DNA of 64,000 nt, from assembly GCF_014197015.1 (NCBI RefSeq), contig NZ_JACIET010000002.1, positions 1,054,001 through 1,118,000 of the forward strand. Direction: 5' to 3'. How positions within the stretch are numbered: position 1 is the stretch's first letter; each line of letters opens with the position of its first letter. The notes under the pieces were generated by a model. The model was not told the origin of the DNA. It ran no database searches and worked only from the letters and a program-made list of their open reading frames with translations. The position numbers and the translations under genes were made by a program. This document shows positions 18,907 through 26,870 of this stretch, piece by piece. The stretch comes from Niveibacterium umoris (GTDB lineage: Bacteria > Pseudomonadota > Gammaproteobacteria > Burkholderiales > Rhodocyclaceae).

Positions 18907-18935
18907 AAAAAGGCCGACTTCGCGTCGGCCTTCTT
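18907..18935. terminator. Bidirectional rho-independent terminator
   Basis: A nine-base-pair stem (AAGGCCGAC with GTCGGCCTT) closes a five-base loop. It has A residues on the left and T residues on the right, so it can serve both the zinc-ribbon gene (plus) and the cytochrome gene (minus) that converge here. Confidence 0.85.
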
Positions 18936-18955
18936 GCGATCAGCGTGAGCCCGGA

Positions 18956-19270
18956 TTACTTCTGGCTCAGCACCCACTGCACCAACTGCTTGAGTTCGGC
19001 GTCGTTCACTTGCGGGTTCGGTGGCATCGGCACGTTGCCCCAAACTCCCGAACCACCCTTCTTGACCTTCTCGATCAGTTTGGCCTCGGCCGTCTTGTCG
19101 CCCTTGTACTTGGCGGCCACGTCCTTGTAGGCAGGGCCCACGACCTTCTTGTCGACCGCATGGCAGGCCAGGCAGTTCTTGGCCTTGGCCAGATCCGCAC
19201 CCGCGTCGGCAAACGCAGCGCCCGCGCCAAGCAGACCGACCGCGGCAACTGCAGTCATGATTCGCTTCAT
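18956..19270 (-). CDS. Periplasmic monoheme cytochrome c (c551/c552 type)
   Basis: 104 residues. The signal peptide (MKRIMTAVAAVGLLGAGAAFA) directs export. The heme site is CLACH, with the distal ligand Met in MPPNPQV. Length and layout (GPAYKDVAAKY after the heme site, LVQWVLSQK at the end) match small class I cytochromes that carry electrons between the bc1 complex and terminal or denitrification reductases. The partner is not deducible here. It is a single-gene unit ending at the shared terminator. Confidence 0.92.
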   Translation of the reverse strand: MKRIMTAVAAVGLLGAGAAFADAGADLAKAKNCLACHAVDKKVVGPAYKDVAAKYKGDKTAEAKLIEKVKKGGSGVWGNVPMPPNPQVNDAELKQLVQWVLSQK

Positions 19271-19473
19271 GTTCCTTGTCCTCTCATCGATGGTTGGAGC
19301 AGCCGGGGCAGTCTAGCGCAAGCGCTGCACGGATGACTACCGGCCGGGGTGCGGCTGCCGATCGTCAATCATCGATCTTCGTACCCCTGCAGACCATAAC
19401 GCCGGCCCGAGGCGCCACGTTGACCGCTTCGGCCCGGTTGACGCACCCGAGCGAGGGCGGTTAAGGTGAAGCC

Positions 19474-19569
19474 ATGTTCCCGCAATCGGCCCTCTCGCTC
19501 CTGCTGAGCCTGACCTCCCTGACCCTGTTCCTGGGTCTGGGCCGACTGCTGCGCCCCGCGCGCATCTAA
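19474..19569 (+). CDS. Leucine-rich leader ORF 1 upstream of leuA
   Basis: An ORF of 31 codons starting at ATG 19474, with an AAGGTG ribosome-binding site about six bases upstream, ending in TAA. Eleven of 31 residues are leucine (nine CTG, two CTC), mostly between codons 7 and 26. No protein family is recognisable. Position and composition suggest a regulatory leader peptide whose translation senses charged tRNA-Leu. It could instead be a small hydrophobic membrane peptide. Confidence 0.6.
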   Translation: MFPQSALSLLLSLTSLTLFLGLGRLLRPARI

Positions 19570-19667
19570 ATCCCAACCCCTCCTGTTGAGTTTTGCCCGT
19601 CCGCCTTGCGGGATTCGTGCGTCTTCGCGCGTCCGCCGGCGGCTTCCCCGATCCCGAGGAGACTCCC

Positions 19668-19826
19668 ATGCTGACCCTGATTCACCTGTTCTCTGCGCTA
19701 CGACTGCTGACCGACTGCCGGGCCGTGCACAGCGGCAGCCTGGCAGTCCGGGAGTCCCTGATCGGGGCCCGCGCCGCGACTCGAAACCCACGTATCGAAA
19801 GCGCATCCAGGAGAAAACGATGTTGA
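19668..19826 (+). CDS. Leucine-rich leader ORF 2, overlapping the leuA start
   Basis: An ORF of 52 codons from ATG 19668, preceded by a strong GAGGAG site. Six of the first 14 codons encode leucine ([14 protein letters not shown]), including one rare CTA. The leucine run ends exactly where a hairpin begins (19713). The frame then continues and stops with TGA at 19824-19826, seven bases inside leuA in a different frame, so translation of leader and leuA may be coupled. This is the geometry expected of a leucine-sensing leader; the lower half of the peptide has no visible function. Confidence 0.65.
   Translation: MLTLIHLFSALRLLTDCRAVHSGSLAVRESLIGARAATRNPRIESASRRKRC
19713..19748 (+). promoter_or_regulatory. 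Hairpin following the leucine codons of leader 2
   Basis: GACTGCC (19713-19719) pairs perfectly with GGCAGTC (19742-19748), and an inner GCCG/CGGC pair lies between. It starts on the base after codon 15 of leader 2. There is no downstream T-run, so if it acts it probably does so through translation or Rho rather than as a simple terminator. Confidence 0.5.
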
Positions 19827-21502
19827 AGCAGCCCGCCACCAAGTACCGAGCATTTGAACCTGTCCGCCTTGCCGACCGCCGCTGGCCGGACAAGGTGATC
19901 ACCGAGGCGCCGATCTGGCTCTCGACCGACTTGCGCGACGGCAACCAGGCGCTGTTCGAGCCGATGTCCGGCGCCGCCAAGCTCAAACTCTTCAAGACCC
20001 TCGTCGCGGTTGGCTTCAAGGAAATCGAAGTCGCGTTCCCTTCCGCCTCGCAGACCGATTTCGACTTCGTCCGCACGCTCATCGAAGGCGACCACATCCC
20101 GGACGACGTGACGATCGGCGTGCTGACCCAGGCGCGCGAGCACCTCATCCGCCGTACCTTCGAGTCGCTCGCCGGCGCGCGCCGCGCGATCGTGCACTTC
20201 TACAACGCCACCGCGCCGAACTTCCGCCGCATCGTGTTCAACACCGATCGCGAAGGCACCAAGGCGATTGCCGTAGAAAGTGCGCAACTCGTCCAGCAAC
20301 TCGCCGCCGAACGGCCGGAAACGGACTGGACCTTCCAGTACAGCCCGGAAGTGTTCTCCGGCACCGAGCTCGAATTCGCCAAGGAAATCGTCGACGCCGT
20401 GACCGCCGTGTGGGCGCCGACGCCGGCCAAGCGCGTGATCATCAACCTGCCCGCGACGGTGGAGGGCGCCACGCCGAATGTGTACGCCGACCAGATCGAG
20501 TGGATGCATCGCAAGCTCGCACGCCGCGACGGCATCATCCTCAGCGTGCATCCGCACAACGACCGCGGTTGCGCGGTGGCGGCGGCCGAACTCGCGGTGA
20601 TGGCGGGTGCCGACCGCATCGAAGGCTGCCTCTTCGGCAACGGCGAGCGCACCGGCAACGTCGACCTCGTGACGCTTGCGCTCAACCTCTACACCCAGGG
20701 CGTCGACCCGAAGCTCGACTTCTCTGACATCAACGCCGTCGCGCGCGTGGCGGAAGAGGTGACGCAGCTGCCGATCCACCCGCGCCACCCGTATGTGGGC
20801 GACCTTGTGTTCACCGCCTTCTCCGGATCGCACCAGGATGCGATCAAGAAGGGTCTCGCGGTGCAGGACCCCAACGCGATCTGGGAGGTGCCGTATCTTC
20901 CGGTCGATCCGAAGGACCTCGGCCGCAGCTACGAATCGGTGATCCGTGTGAACAGCCAGTCGGGCAAGGGCGGCATCGCCTACCTGCTCGAAGAGCACTA
21001 CGGCGTTGCGATGCCGCGCCGCATGCAGGTGGAGTTCGCCGCCGAGGTACAGCGCCATCTCGACGATGTCGGTCGTGAGGTCAGCGCGCAGGAACTCTGG
21101 CGCATCTTCTGCGAGACGTATCTGGAGCGCGGCGCACCGGCCTACGTCGAACACCACCTCTTCGAGGCCGGCGAGCAGCAGGGCATCCGTATTACCACCC
21201 GCGACGTGGCCGGCGAGCAGGTGCGGGAAGGGCGCGGCAATGGCCCGCTCGACGCCGCGGTGCATGCGTTGGGCCTGCCGGTGCGCGTCGTGTCCTTTGA
21301 AGAGCGCTCGCTGTCGGCCGGTTCGGATGCGCGAGCGGTCGCTTTCGTCGAAATCGTCATGGATGGGGTTGCCGGCAGCGCCTTTGGCGCCGGTCTGCAC
21401 GGCAATGTCACGACGGCGGCGATTCTCGCACTGGTCAGCGCGGTCGCCCGCGCACGGCAAAGACTTTCCACCTTCGACCAACCTGTCCCGGCGCCGGTGT
21501 GA
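19820..21502 (+). CDS. leuA: 2-isopropylmalate synthase (type 2, long form)
   Basis: First committed step of leucine synthesis: condenses acetyl-CoA with 2-oxoisovalerate. 560 residues. The catalytic TIM barrel has the DRE-TIM signature [11 protein letters not shown] near residue 37, the metal-binding HPHNDRG near 240, and [11 protein letters not shown]. The C-terminal LeuA regulatory domain (about 430-550) gives leucine feedback in this family. The long form resembles actinobacterial LeuA and is common in Betaproteobacteria. The start is ATG 19820 with AGGAG seven bases upstream. Two leucine-rich leader ORFs precede it, and a terminator hairpin follows at 21609. Confidence 0.95.
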   Translation: MLKQPATKYRAFEPVRLADRRWPDKVITEAPIWLSTDLRDGNQALFEPMSGAAKLKLFKTLVAVGFKEIEVAFPSASQTDFDFVRTLIEGDHIPDDVTIGVLTQAREHLIRRTFESLAGARRAIVHFYNATAPNFRRIVFNTDREGTKAIAVESAQLVQQLAAERPETDWTFQYSPEVFSGTELEFAKEIVDAVTAVWAPTPAKRVIINLPATVEGATPNVYADQIEWMHRKLARRDGIILSVHPHNDRGCAVAAAELAVMAGADRIEGCLFGNGERTGNVDLVTLALNLYTQGVDPKLDFSDINAVARVAEEVTQLPIHPRHPYVGDLVFTAFSGSHQDAIKKGLAVQDPNAIWEVPYLPVDPKDLGRSYESVIRVNSQSGKGGIAYLLEEHYGVAMPRRMQVEFAAEVQRHLDDVGREVSAQELWRIFCETYLERGAPAYVEHHLFEAGEQQGIRITTRDVAGEQVREGRGNGPLDAAVHALGLPVRVVSFEERSLSAGSDARAVAFVEIVMDGVAGSAFGAGLHGNVTTAAILALVSAVARARQRLSTFDQPVPAPV

Positions 21503-21572
21503 TCCGCCGCGTGCCGGACTTACGGCGGTGCCCGCGCCACAAGCGCGGCGCCGGCCGGCTCGCCAAACCGGC

Positions 21573-21599
21573 AATTGTTGAGTAAAATACTCAACAATT
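21573..21599. promoter_or_regulatory. 27-base perfect palindrome, candidate operator
   Basis: Twelve-base arms (AATTGTTGAGTA and its exact complement) flank AAA. It is strikingly AT-rich for this genome and lies 37 bases before the MFS transporter ATG. Half-site spacing and the central GAGT/ACTC blocks resemble Rrf2-family (IscR-like) operators. It may control the transporter gene. Confidence 0.55.
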
Positions 21600-21608
21600 C
21601 TTGAGTCT

Positions 21609-21631
21609 GCGCCACCACAAGTGGCGCTTTT
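21609..21631 (+). terminator. Terminator hairpin between leuA and the MFS gene
   Basis: GCGCCAC pairs with GTGGCGC around a five-base loop and is followed by TTTT. It could end leuA transcription. Lying six bases before the MFS ATG, it could also act as a 5' leader hairpin for that gene. Confidence 0.65.
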
Positions 21632-21636
21632 CATTC

Positions 21637-22860
21637 ATGCGTCACCCGCGCCTCGTCCTTTTTGCGGTTTGCAGCGTTGCCCTGATGTCCACCGTGGGCG
21701 TCGCGCTGCCGTATCCGATCCTCTCGCCGCTCTTCATCGACGGCCCGGTCAATGGTTTTACCCACTGGCTGGGGCTGGACCCGAAGCTGCTGCTCGGCAT
21801 TGCGATCGCGCTCAACCCGCTCGGCATCCTGCTCGGCAGCGTCGTGCTGGGGCCGATGTCCGACCGCTACGGCCGCCGCCGCATCATGCTCGGTACGCTG
21901 ACGCTTGCGATCGCCGGCTATGCGCTGAGCGCGCTGGCCCTGTTCGGCGAAAACTACCCGCTCTTCGCGCTGGCCCGTTTCGCGACCGGTCTGTGCGAGG
22001 GTAATGCCGCGATCGCGCGGGCGATTGCCGCAGACCTGCACCCGCAAATCGACAAGACGCGTTCCTTCTCGATGGTCAATGCGGCGCTCTACATCGGCTG
22101 GCTGGTCGGCCCCTTGCTGGGCGGATTCCTGATGCCCTTCGGCGGCTGGGTGCCCTTCGTCGTGGCGGCGGCGATGATGCTGCCGGCACTGACACTGCTC
22201 GCCTGGCTGGTGCCGAATACCGGTGCCAAGGTCGACCTGAGCGGTCGCGGCTGGATCACCTTTGCGCGCGAGCAGCATGCGCTGCGCCTGCTAGACGATG
22301 TGGAGGTGCGCCGTGTGTTCTGGCTGCAACTGGCCTTCACATTCGGCCTCAACGGTTTCTATGAGTTCTATCCGCTGTGGCTGGTCGAGTTCGCGCGACT
22401 GGGGCCGAGCGGCATTTCATGGGTCACCGCGGGCCTGTGCCTGTTGATGACGCTGATGAGCGCGCTGGTGTGGCCGCGCATCGGCCCGCGCTTTGCTCCG
22501 CTCGCTGCCGCGAGCACCACGGCGGCACTGGCGGCTGCCGGATTTGCCGTGCTCGCCACCGGCGCACGCCTGCCCGGGCTGGCGGTCATCGTATTGCTGG
22601 GGCTGCCGCTGGCGGTGTACGGCACGTCAATGCCGGTGTACTGGTCGCAGCGCTTTGATCGACATGGCCAGGGCGCGGTGATGGGGCTGCTGTCGACGAC
22701 CTTCTGCCTCGCCAACGTCGCGGTGGCGTTGATCGGCGCCGCGCTGATCCTGCTGGATACCCGGCTGGTGCTGGCGCTCAGCGCGCTGGCCTGCGGCCTT
22801 GCCGCCTGGCGCCTGGCGGCGCTGCGGCGCGACGGTCGCGCGGCGGCCGCGACGGTCTGA
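21637..22860 (+). CDS. MFS transporter
   Basis: 407 residues with about 12 hydrophobic segments. The signature between helices 2 and 3 is GPMSDRYGRRRIML near residue 77, typical of drug/H+ antiporters of the TetA-like group. The substrate cannot be told from sequence. I chose ATG 21637; an in-frame TTG at 21601 would place the start at the edge of the palindrome. No clear ribosome-binding site precedes the ATG because a hairpin occupies that place. The acetyltransferase gene follows after six bases and is probably co-transcribed, a pairing sometimes seen in detoxification units. Confidence 0.85.
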   Translation: MRHPRLVLFAVCSVALMSTVGVALPYPILSPLFIDGPVNGFTHWLGLDPKLLLGIAIALNPLGILLGSVVLGPMSDRYGRRRIMLGTLTLAIAGYALSALALFGENYPLFALARFATGLCEGNAAIARAIAADLHPQIDKTRSFSMVNAALYIGWLVGPLLGGFLMPFGGWVPFVVAAAMMLPALTLLAWLVPNTGAKVDLSGRGWITFAREQHALRLLDDVEVRRVFWLQLAFTFGLNGFYEFYPLWLVEFARLGPSGISWVTAGLCLLMTLMSALVWPRIGPRFAPLAAASTTAALAAAGFAVLATGARLPGLAVIVLLGLPLAVYGTSMPVYWSQRFDRHGQGAVMGLLSTTFCLANVAVALIGAALILLDTRLVLALSALACGLAAWRLAALRRDGRAAAATV

Positions 22861-22866
22861 TCTGCC

Positions 22867-23343
22867 ATGTTCAACATTCGTGCTGCCACCAGCCGGGATG
22901 CAGTGGCGGTTGCCGACGTGCTGCTCAGTTCGCGCCGGCAACTCATGCCCCAGATTCCGCTCGCCCACGATGAAGCGTCGGTGCGCAAGTGGGTGGCATT
23001 GCACCTGATTCCTTGCGGGCACGTGATCGTGGCCGAACGCAAGCAGCGCATCGTCGGCTTCTGTGCGCTCGCCGAGCGCGGCGGCTATGGCTGGATCGAC
23101 CAGCTCTATGTCCGCCCCGATGCAATCGACACCGGCGTCGGCAGCGCTTTGCTCGGCTATGCGATTTGCAATCTGCCTTTCCCGGTTCGCCTCTGGTGCT
23201 TCCGAGACAACCCACGCGCCTGCGGCTTTTATGAACGGCGCGGCTTCGAAGTGAAACTGCGTCGCGAAGGCACGGCTGCGGACAACGAAGAGGGGCTGCC
23301 GGACCTGTTGTACGAGTTGCCGGACCGCCGCCTCGACGACTGA
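22867..23343 (+). CDS. GNAT-family N-acetyltransferase
   Basis: 158 residues. The fold is recognisable by the WIDQLYVRPDAIDTGVGSALL acetyl-CoA segment (residues about 78-97) and the C-terminal GFYERRGFEVK. It starts six bases after the MFS transporter stop, so co-expression is likely. Substrate unknown; the transporter pairing would fit modification of a small toxic compound, but nothing in the sequence proves it. Confidence 0.85.
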   Translation: MFNIRAATSRDAVAVADVLLSSRRQLMPQIPLAHDEASVRKWVALHLIPCGHVIVAERKQRIVGFCALAERGGYGWIDQLYVRPDAIDTGVGSALLGYAICNLPFPVRLWCFRDNPRACGFYERRGFEVKLRREGTAADNEEGLPDLLYELPDRRLDD

Positions 23344-23356
23344 ACGCGTCGGCGCC

Positions 23357-24724
23357 TCAGTCCTCGTCGTCCTTGGGTTCGGACAGCGCCAGCACCCACT
23401 CCAGCGCCGCCATGCGTGCGTGCGCTGCGCGCACAGTGGGGACCGCCATCGCCCGGCAGGCCGCGAACAGCGAGACCGGATCGCCGCGCTCACCTGCCTC
23501 CGCAATAGCCAGCCAGCCGGCGTAGGGGCCGCTGCGCGAGAGCAGGGCTTCGCGCACCGCGGGCGAGATCGCAAGGGGCGCCAGCGCGGTCTCCATCGGC
23601 ACCTGCAGCAGCATGTCGAGCATCGAGAAGAGTCCGGCCACGAACAACTCATCGCGTGCGTCGGGCGCCAGGCGTTCGGCCAGCACTTCGAGCATCCGGC
23701 CGCGCACCAGCGCTGCTTCCATTTGCCCGTTGCCGGGCTCGCGCTCGCTGCTCGCAACCACCAGCAGTGCGAGCCATCGGTACAACTGCTGGCGGCCGAG
23801 CAGCAGCAGCGCCTGTTCGATCGACCCGATCGCGTGCCCGAGGCCGCCTTGTGAAGTGTTCACGAAGCGTAGCAGGCGGTAGGACAGGGCCATGTCCTGC
23901 TTGAGCACCGCGGCGATCTCGTGGTTCTCGCTGTCGGCGCCAATCTGCGCCAGCAGCGTTGCGACACGCAGCGGTTCGGGCGCAATCGGCCGGCCCCGCC
24001 AGTCGCCGCGCTGATGTACGAAGGCCCCCGCCGCGAGCACACATCCAAGCGGCCACACCGCGTCGAGTGCGTCGACCGTGTCCACCTGCAGGGCGACGCG
24101 CGGCACCAACGGGTAGTGCTGGTTCAGGTGCGCCACACAGCGTTGCAATGGGGCTGCGGCCTGCGAGAAATCGAGAATGAAGTGGTCGGCCAGCCAGGCC
24201 AGCGACTCGAACCAGGCTTCCCCCGGGAGCGCGCGCAGCGCAAATCGCAGCCCGCCGCGCTGCAGGGCGCGGATCTGCTGCACCTGTTCGGGCGTCGCGC
24301 TCAGGTCTGTGAGCGGGGAAAGCAGCACCACTGCATTGAGGCCGGCCAGACGTGGGAGGTCGCTGTGCGTGAGGCTGGCCGGGTCCAGCCGCAGCCAGGC
24401 GCTGCGTGTCTCCGGCCAGTGGGCCGACAGCGCCAGCAGGCGTCCGATCAAGACCTCGTCGAGCAGGGCCCGGATGCGGTCTGAGTGCTCCGCCAGCTCG
24501 CTGCCACGGCCTGCTTGCAGCGAGAAGAGGTAGGCCTGCGCGCGTTGGCGCCGGTCGAGCAGGGTTTCCTGCAGCAACGCGCCTTCGGTTTGTGCATCGT
24601 CAGGCGCTGAGGGGCCCGCGTCCGGTGGCGCCGGATCGGTTGAAGGCGCGGGTTGCGCTTCGATCTGCGGTGTGGGGCTCGTGCTGCGCCCGAGGCCAAA
24701 CAAGCGACCGATCCAGCCCAGCAT
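23357..24724 (-). CDS. HDOD-domain signalling protein (second copy)
   Basis: 455 residues. The N-terminus is hydrophobic/basic (MLGWIGRLFGLGRS), followed by a Pro/Ala-rich linker (25-60), a degenerate EAL-like region, and an HDOD domain near 265-400 (QDMALSYRLLRFVN and QALLLLGRQQLYRWLALL). Its layout matches the HDOD protein at 17522, so the two are diverged paralogues. ATG 24724 begins the conserved N-terminus; an upstream TTG-type start at 24760 is less likely. It is convergent with the acetyltransferase gene. Confidence 0.87.
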   Translation of the reverse strand: MLGWIGRLFGLGRSTSPTPQIEAQPAPSTDPAPPDAGPSAPDDAQTEGALLQETLLDRRQRAQAYLFSLQAGRGSELAEHSDRIRALLDEVLIGRLLALSAHWPETRSAWLRLDPASLTHSDLPRLAGLNAVVLLSPLTDLSATPEQVQQIRALQRGGLRFALRALPGEAWFESLAWLADHFILDFSQAAAPLQRCVAHLNQHYPLVPRVALQVDTVDALDAVWPLGCVLAAGAFVHQRGDWRGRPIAPEPLRVATLLAQIGADSENHEIAAVLKQDMALSYRLLRFVNTSQGGLGHAIGSIEQALLLLGRQQLYRWLALLVVASSEREPGNGQMEAALVRGRMLEVLAERLAPDARDELFVAGLFSMLDMLLQVPMETALAPLAISPAVREALLSRSGPYAGWLAIAEAGERGDPVSLFAACRAMAVPTVRAAHARMAALEWVLALSEPKDDED

Positions 24725-24801
24725 GGCGGTGTTCCCCCGTGGCAGAAGTGCCCGCAGCATCCTGCCGCGGGCCGGGGAAAGTCAATTGCGGCGGGGGGTG
24801 T

Positions 24802-25374
24802 TCAGGCGAACAGCAGCGCGCCGGCGCCAGCGAGCGCGAAGCCGGCGATCTGCTGGGTGCGGCGGCCGGCGCTGGTTTCAGGCACACGGCGCGCGACCAG
24901 CCAGCCTGCCAGGTGCAACAGGGCACTGGCAGCGCCAAAGCCGGCGGCATAGGCGAGCAGCCCGGCGTCCCCCTTTTCGGCCACATGCGCCGCGCCGTGG
25001 AAGAGCGCGAAGCTCATTACCAGGGGCAGGCTTGCCGCGAGCGGCAGGCGCGCCATCGCGGCGATCATCAGGCCCAGCACCAGCACCGAGGCTGCGATAC
25101 CGGCCTCGACCACCGGCAGCGCAAATCCAGCCTGCGCCACCCCGGCCGCAGCCAGCATCGTCAACACGAAGCCCACTGGCAGCGCCCAGCGCGCGGCGCC
25201 GTTCTGGCGCGCGGCATACAGGCCCACTGCCAGCATCGCGAGAAGATGGTCCACGCCGCCGAAGGGATGGGCGAAACCAGCGGCGAGGCTCATCGCCTCA
25301 TGGCCGGGGTGCGCGAGTGCAGATCCCGATGCCACGACAAGGCCGGCAGCGAGCAGGGGGCGGATGGATCGCAT
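24802..25374 (-). CDS. ureJ: HupE/UreJ-family nickel permease
   Basis: 190 residues, membrane protein with six to seven helices and a cleavable signal-like N-terminus. It has the family metal motif: HPGHE followed by HPFGGVDHLLAML near residue 35, and FHGAAHVAE near 130. HupE/UreJ proteins bring nickel (or cobalt) into the cell for urease or hydrogenase. Here it follows ureG by 19 bases and is the last gene of the urease operon, which supports the nickel-urease role. Confidence 0.9.
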   Translation of the reverse strand: MRSIRPLLAAGLVVASGSALAHPGHEAMSLAAGFAHPFGGVDHLLAMLAVGLYAARQNGAARWALPVGFVLTMLAAAGVAQAGFALPVVEAGIAASVLVLGLMIAAMARLPLAASLPLVMSFALFHGAAHVAEKGDAGLLAYAAGFGAASALLHLAGWLVARRVPETSAGRRTQQIAGFALAGAGALLFA

Positions 25375-25393
25375 GGGTGTTCTCCTTGGAAAG

Positions 25394-26011
25394 TCAGGCG
25401 GGGGCAAGCATGCCCTGGGTTTCAATGAAAGCGATGATGTCTGAAAGTCCTTGCCCGGATTTGAGATTGCTGAAAACAAATGGCTTTTCTCCGCGCATTT
25501 TTTTCGCGTCGCGGTCCATCACCTCCAGCGAGGCACCCACCAGCGGCGCCAGATCGATCTTGTTGATCACCAGCAGATCGCTCTTCGTGATGCCCGGGCC
25601 GCCCTTGCGTGGGATCTTGTCGCCGGCCGAGACGTCAATCACGTAAAGCGTGAGGTCCGAGAGCTCGGGCGAAAAAGTCGCTGCGAGGTTGTCGCCGCCG
25701 GATTCGACAAAGATGATTTCCAGGCCAGCGAAACGCTGGTTCAGGCGGTCGATCGCTTCAAGGTTGATCGAGGCGTCTTCGCGGATCGCGGTGTGCGGGC
25801 AGCCGCCGGTTTCCACGCCGATGATCCGTTCCGGCGCCAGCGCTTCGTTGCGCACGAGGAACTGCGCGTCCTCGGCGGTGTAGATGTCGTTGGTGACGAC
25901 AGCGATGTTGTACTTCTCGCGCAGTGCCTGGCACAGCGCAAGGGTCAGGGCGGTCTTGCCGGAGCCGACGGGGCCGCCGATGCCGACGCGGAGGGCTTGT
26001 TGGGTAGTCAT
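25394..26011 (-). CDS. ureG: Urease accessory GTPase UreG
   Basis: SIMIBI-class GTPase of 205 residues whose GTP hydrolysis drives nickel insertion into urease with UreD and UreF. The P-loop is [13 protein letters not shown] (residues 9-21), the nickel-binding CPH motif is in [13 protein letters not shown], and base recognition is INKIDLA. ATG 26011 is the conserved start; only a weak AAGAAG box precedes it. A 0.86 kb repeat-filled gap separates it from ureF, which elsewhere usually abuts ureG, so it may need its own promoter. Confidence 0.97.
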   Translation of the reverse strand: MTTQQALRVGIGGPVGSGKTALTLALCQALREKYNIAVVTNDIYTAEDAQFLVRNEALAPERIIGVETGGCPHTAIREDASINLEAIDRLNQRFAGLEIIFVESGGDNLAATFSPELSDLTLYVIDVSAGDKIPRKGGPGITKSDLLVINKIDLAPLVGASLEVMDRDAKKMRGEKPFVFSNLKSGQGLSDIIAFIETQGMLAPA

Positions 26012-26184
26012 GGTCTTGGCTTCTTCAATGTGACAGACGTCGCCACGCAGACGGACGTGGCGAGTTGCTTGGGCTGAGCTTCGCACGGCCCAAGGTGTGG
26101 CGCACGGGTTTGGAGTTGCGGCTCGCGATTGCCGGTAATGGTCTGCACGCGTGCATTGGCCGGGGTCCCGCCCCCGGCGGGCGT

Positions 26185-26216
26185 GTTACTTCTTTTGCTT
26201 CGCCAAAAGAAGTAAC
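26185..26216. repeat. Hairpin at left end of repeat copy A
   Basis: A 13-base arm GTTACTTCTTTTG pairs perfectly with its complement at 26204-26216 around a six-base loop. Confidence 0.85.
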
Positions 26217-26440
26217 CAAGAAAAGGCGACCCGGCGTTCGCGGTCAGGCACTGCGTGCCTGACTTCCCTGCGCTGCTCGCGAAATCGGGCGGCTGCGGAA
26301 CTCGCGCCGGGCTACGCCCGCCGCTCAGACAGTCCTCGCCGTCGTCGCTACGCGCCGATCCCCCGAGTTCGCTGCGCGGCTCGGCGCTCTCGACGGGACC
26401 CAAAGTCAAAACCATCGGTTGAGCAACGCGTGTGTGATGT

Positions 26441-26540
26441 TCGTAGCTTGGATGACGGAGAGCGGAATCCGGGGTGGACGTATCCAGATGTTCAAGCGCA
26501 CCTGCCGGATTCCGGCCGGCGGCCTGCATCCGGGCTACGA
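26441..26540. repeat. Nested 100-base inverted-repeat element in the core of copy A
   Basis: TCGTAGC-xx-GGATG at the left is matched by CATCC-x-GGCTACGA at the right, and an inner pair GCGGAATCCGG / CCGGATTCCG lies within. It resembles short palindromic elements that often carry GTAGC..GGATG ends. Copy B retains only a decayed version of the left half. Confidence 0.6.
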
Positions 26541-26745
26541 GCAGCCTGCAACGGGCGATCGTCGACGCTTTTCGATCCCCCTCTGAAACGCCGAGCAGCA
26601 CAGAAGCATCGGGTTCCGCCGCATGGCGGCGGTGGCGAGGACTGTTTGAGGCCCGCAGGGCCGAGTTCCGCAGCCACCCGATGTTTCGAGCAGCACAGGG
26701 CACCCCTTGCGCAGCAAGGGGCGTTGAAGCGGGGCGACTTTCTTT

Positions 26746-26779
26746 GGGTACTTTCTTTGTTCGTACAAAGAAAGTACCC
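26746..26779. repeat. Hairpin at right end of repeat copy A
   Basis: A 15-base arm GGGTACTTTCTTTGT pairs perfectly with its complement around a four-base loop (TCGT). Confidence 0.85.
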
Positions 26780-26870
26780 CGCCCGCCGGGGCGGGGCCCG
26801 GCTTGAACGGCCAAGCTGCAACACGGCGACAAATGCACCGAAGTCGAAAGAAGAGAAACACGCTCGCCGT

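Larger units (their letters stand above)
26163..26803. repeat. 0.6 kb composite dispersed repeat, copy A
   Basis: A non-coding element between ureF and ureG. It opens with GGGTCCCGCC and closes with GGGCGGGGCCCGG, an imperfect terminal inverted repeat of about 70 bases; each end contains a long hairpin. Subterminal blocks (TGCGGAACTCG then ACAGTCCTCGCC) recur in inverted order in the two halves. It matches the reverse complement of 56741-57349 over its whole length, apart from extra sequence at about 26510-26559. There is no transposase and no protein-like frame. Similar sequences are scattered in beta- and gammaproteobacterial genomes. The stretch 26012-26162 holds only short hairpins (for example 26041-26062). 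Confidence 0.8.

Noticed and set aside
19682-21634. Long minus-strand frame opposite leuA
   Set aside because: Low-complexity Arg/Glu/Asp-rich translation with no motif; the plus-strand LeuA is unmistakable.
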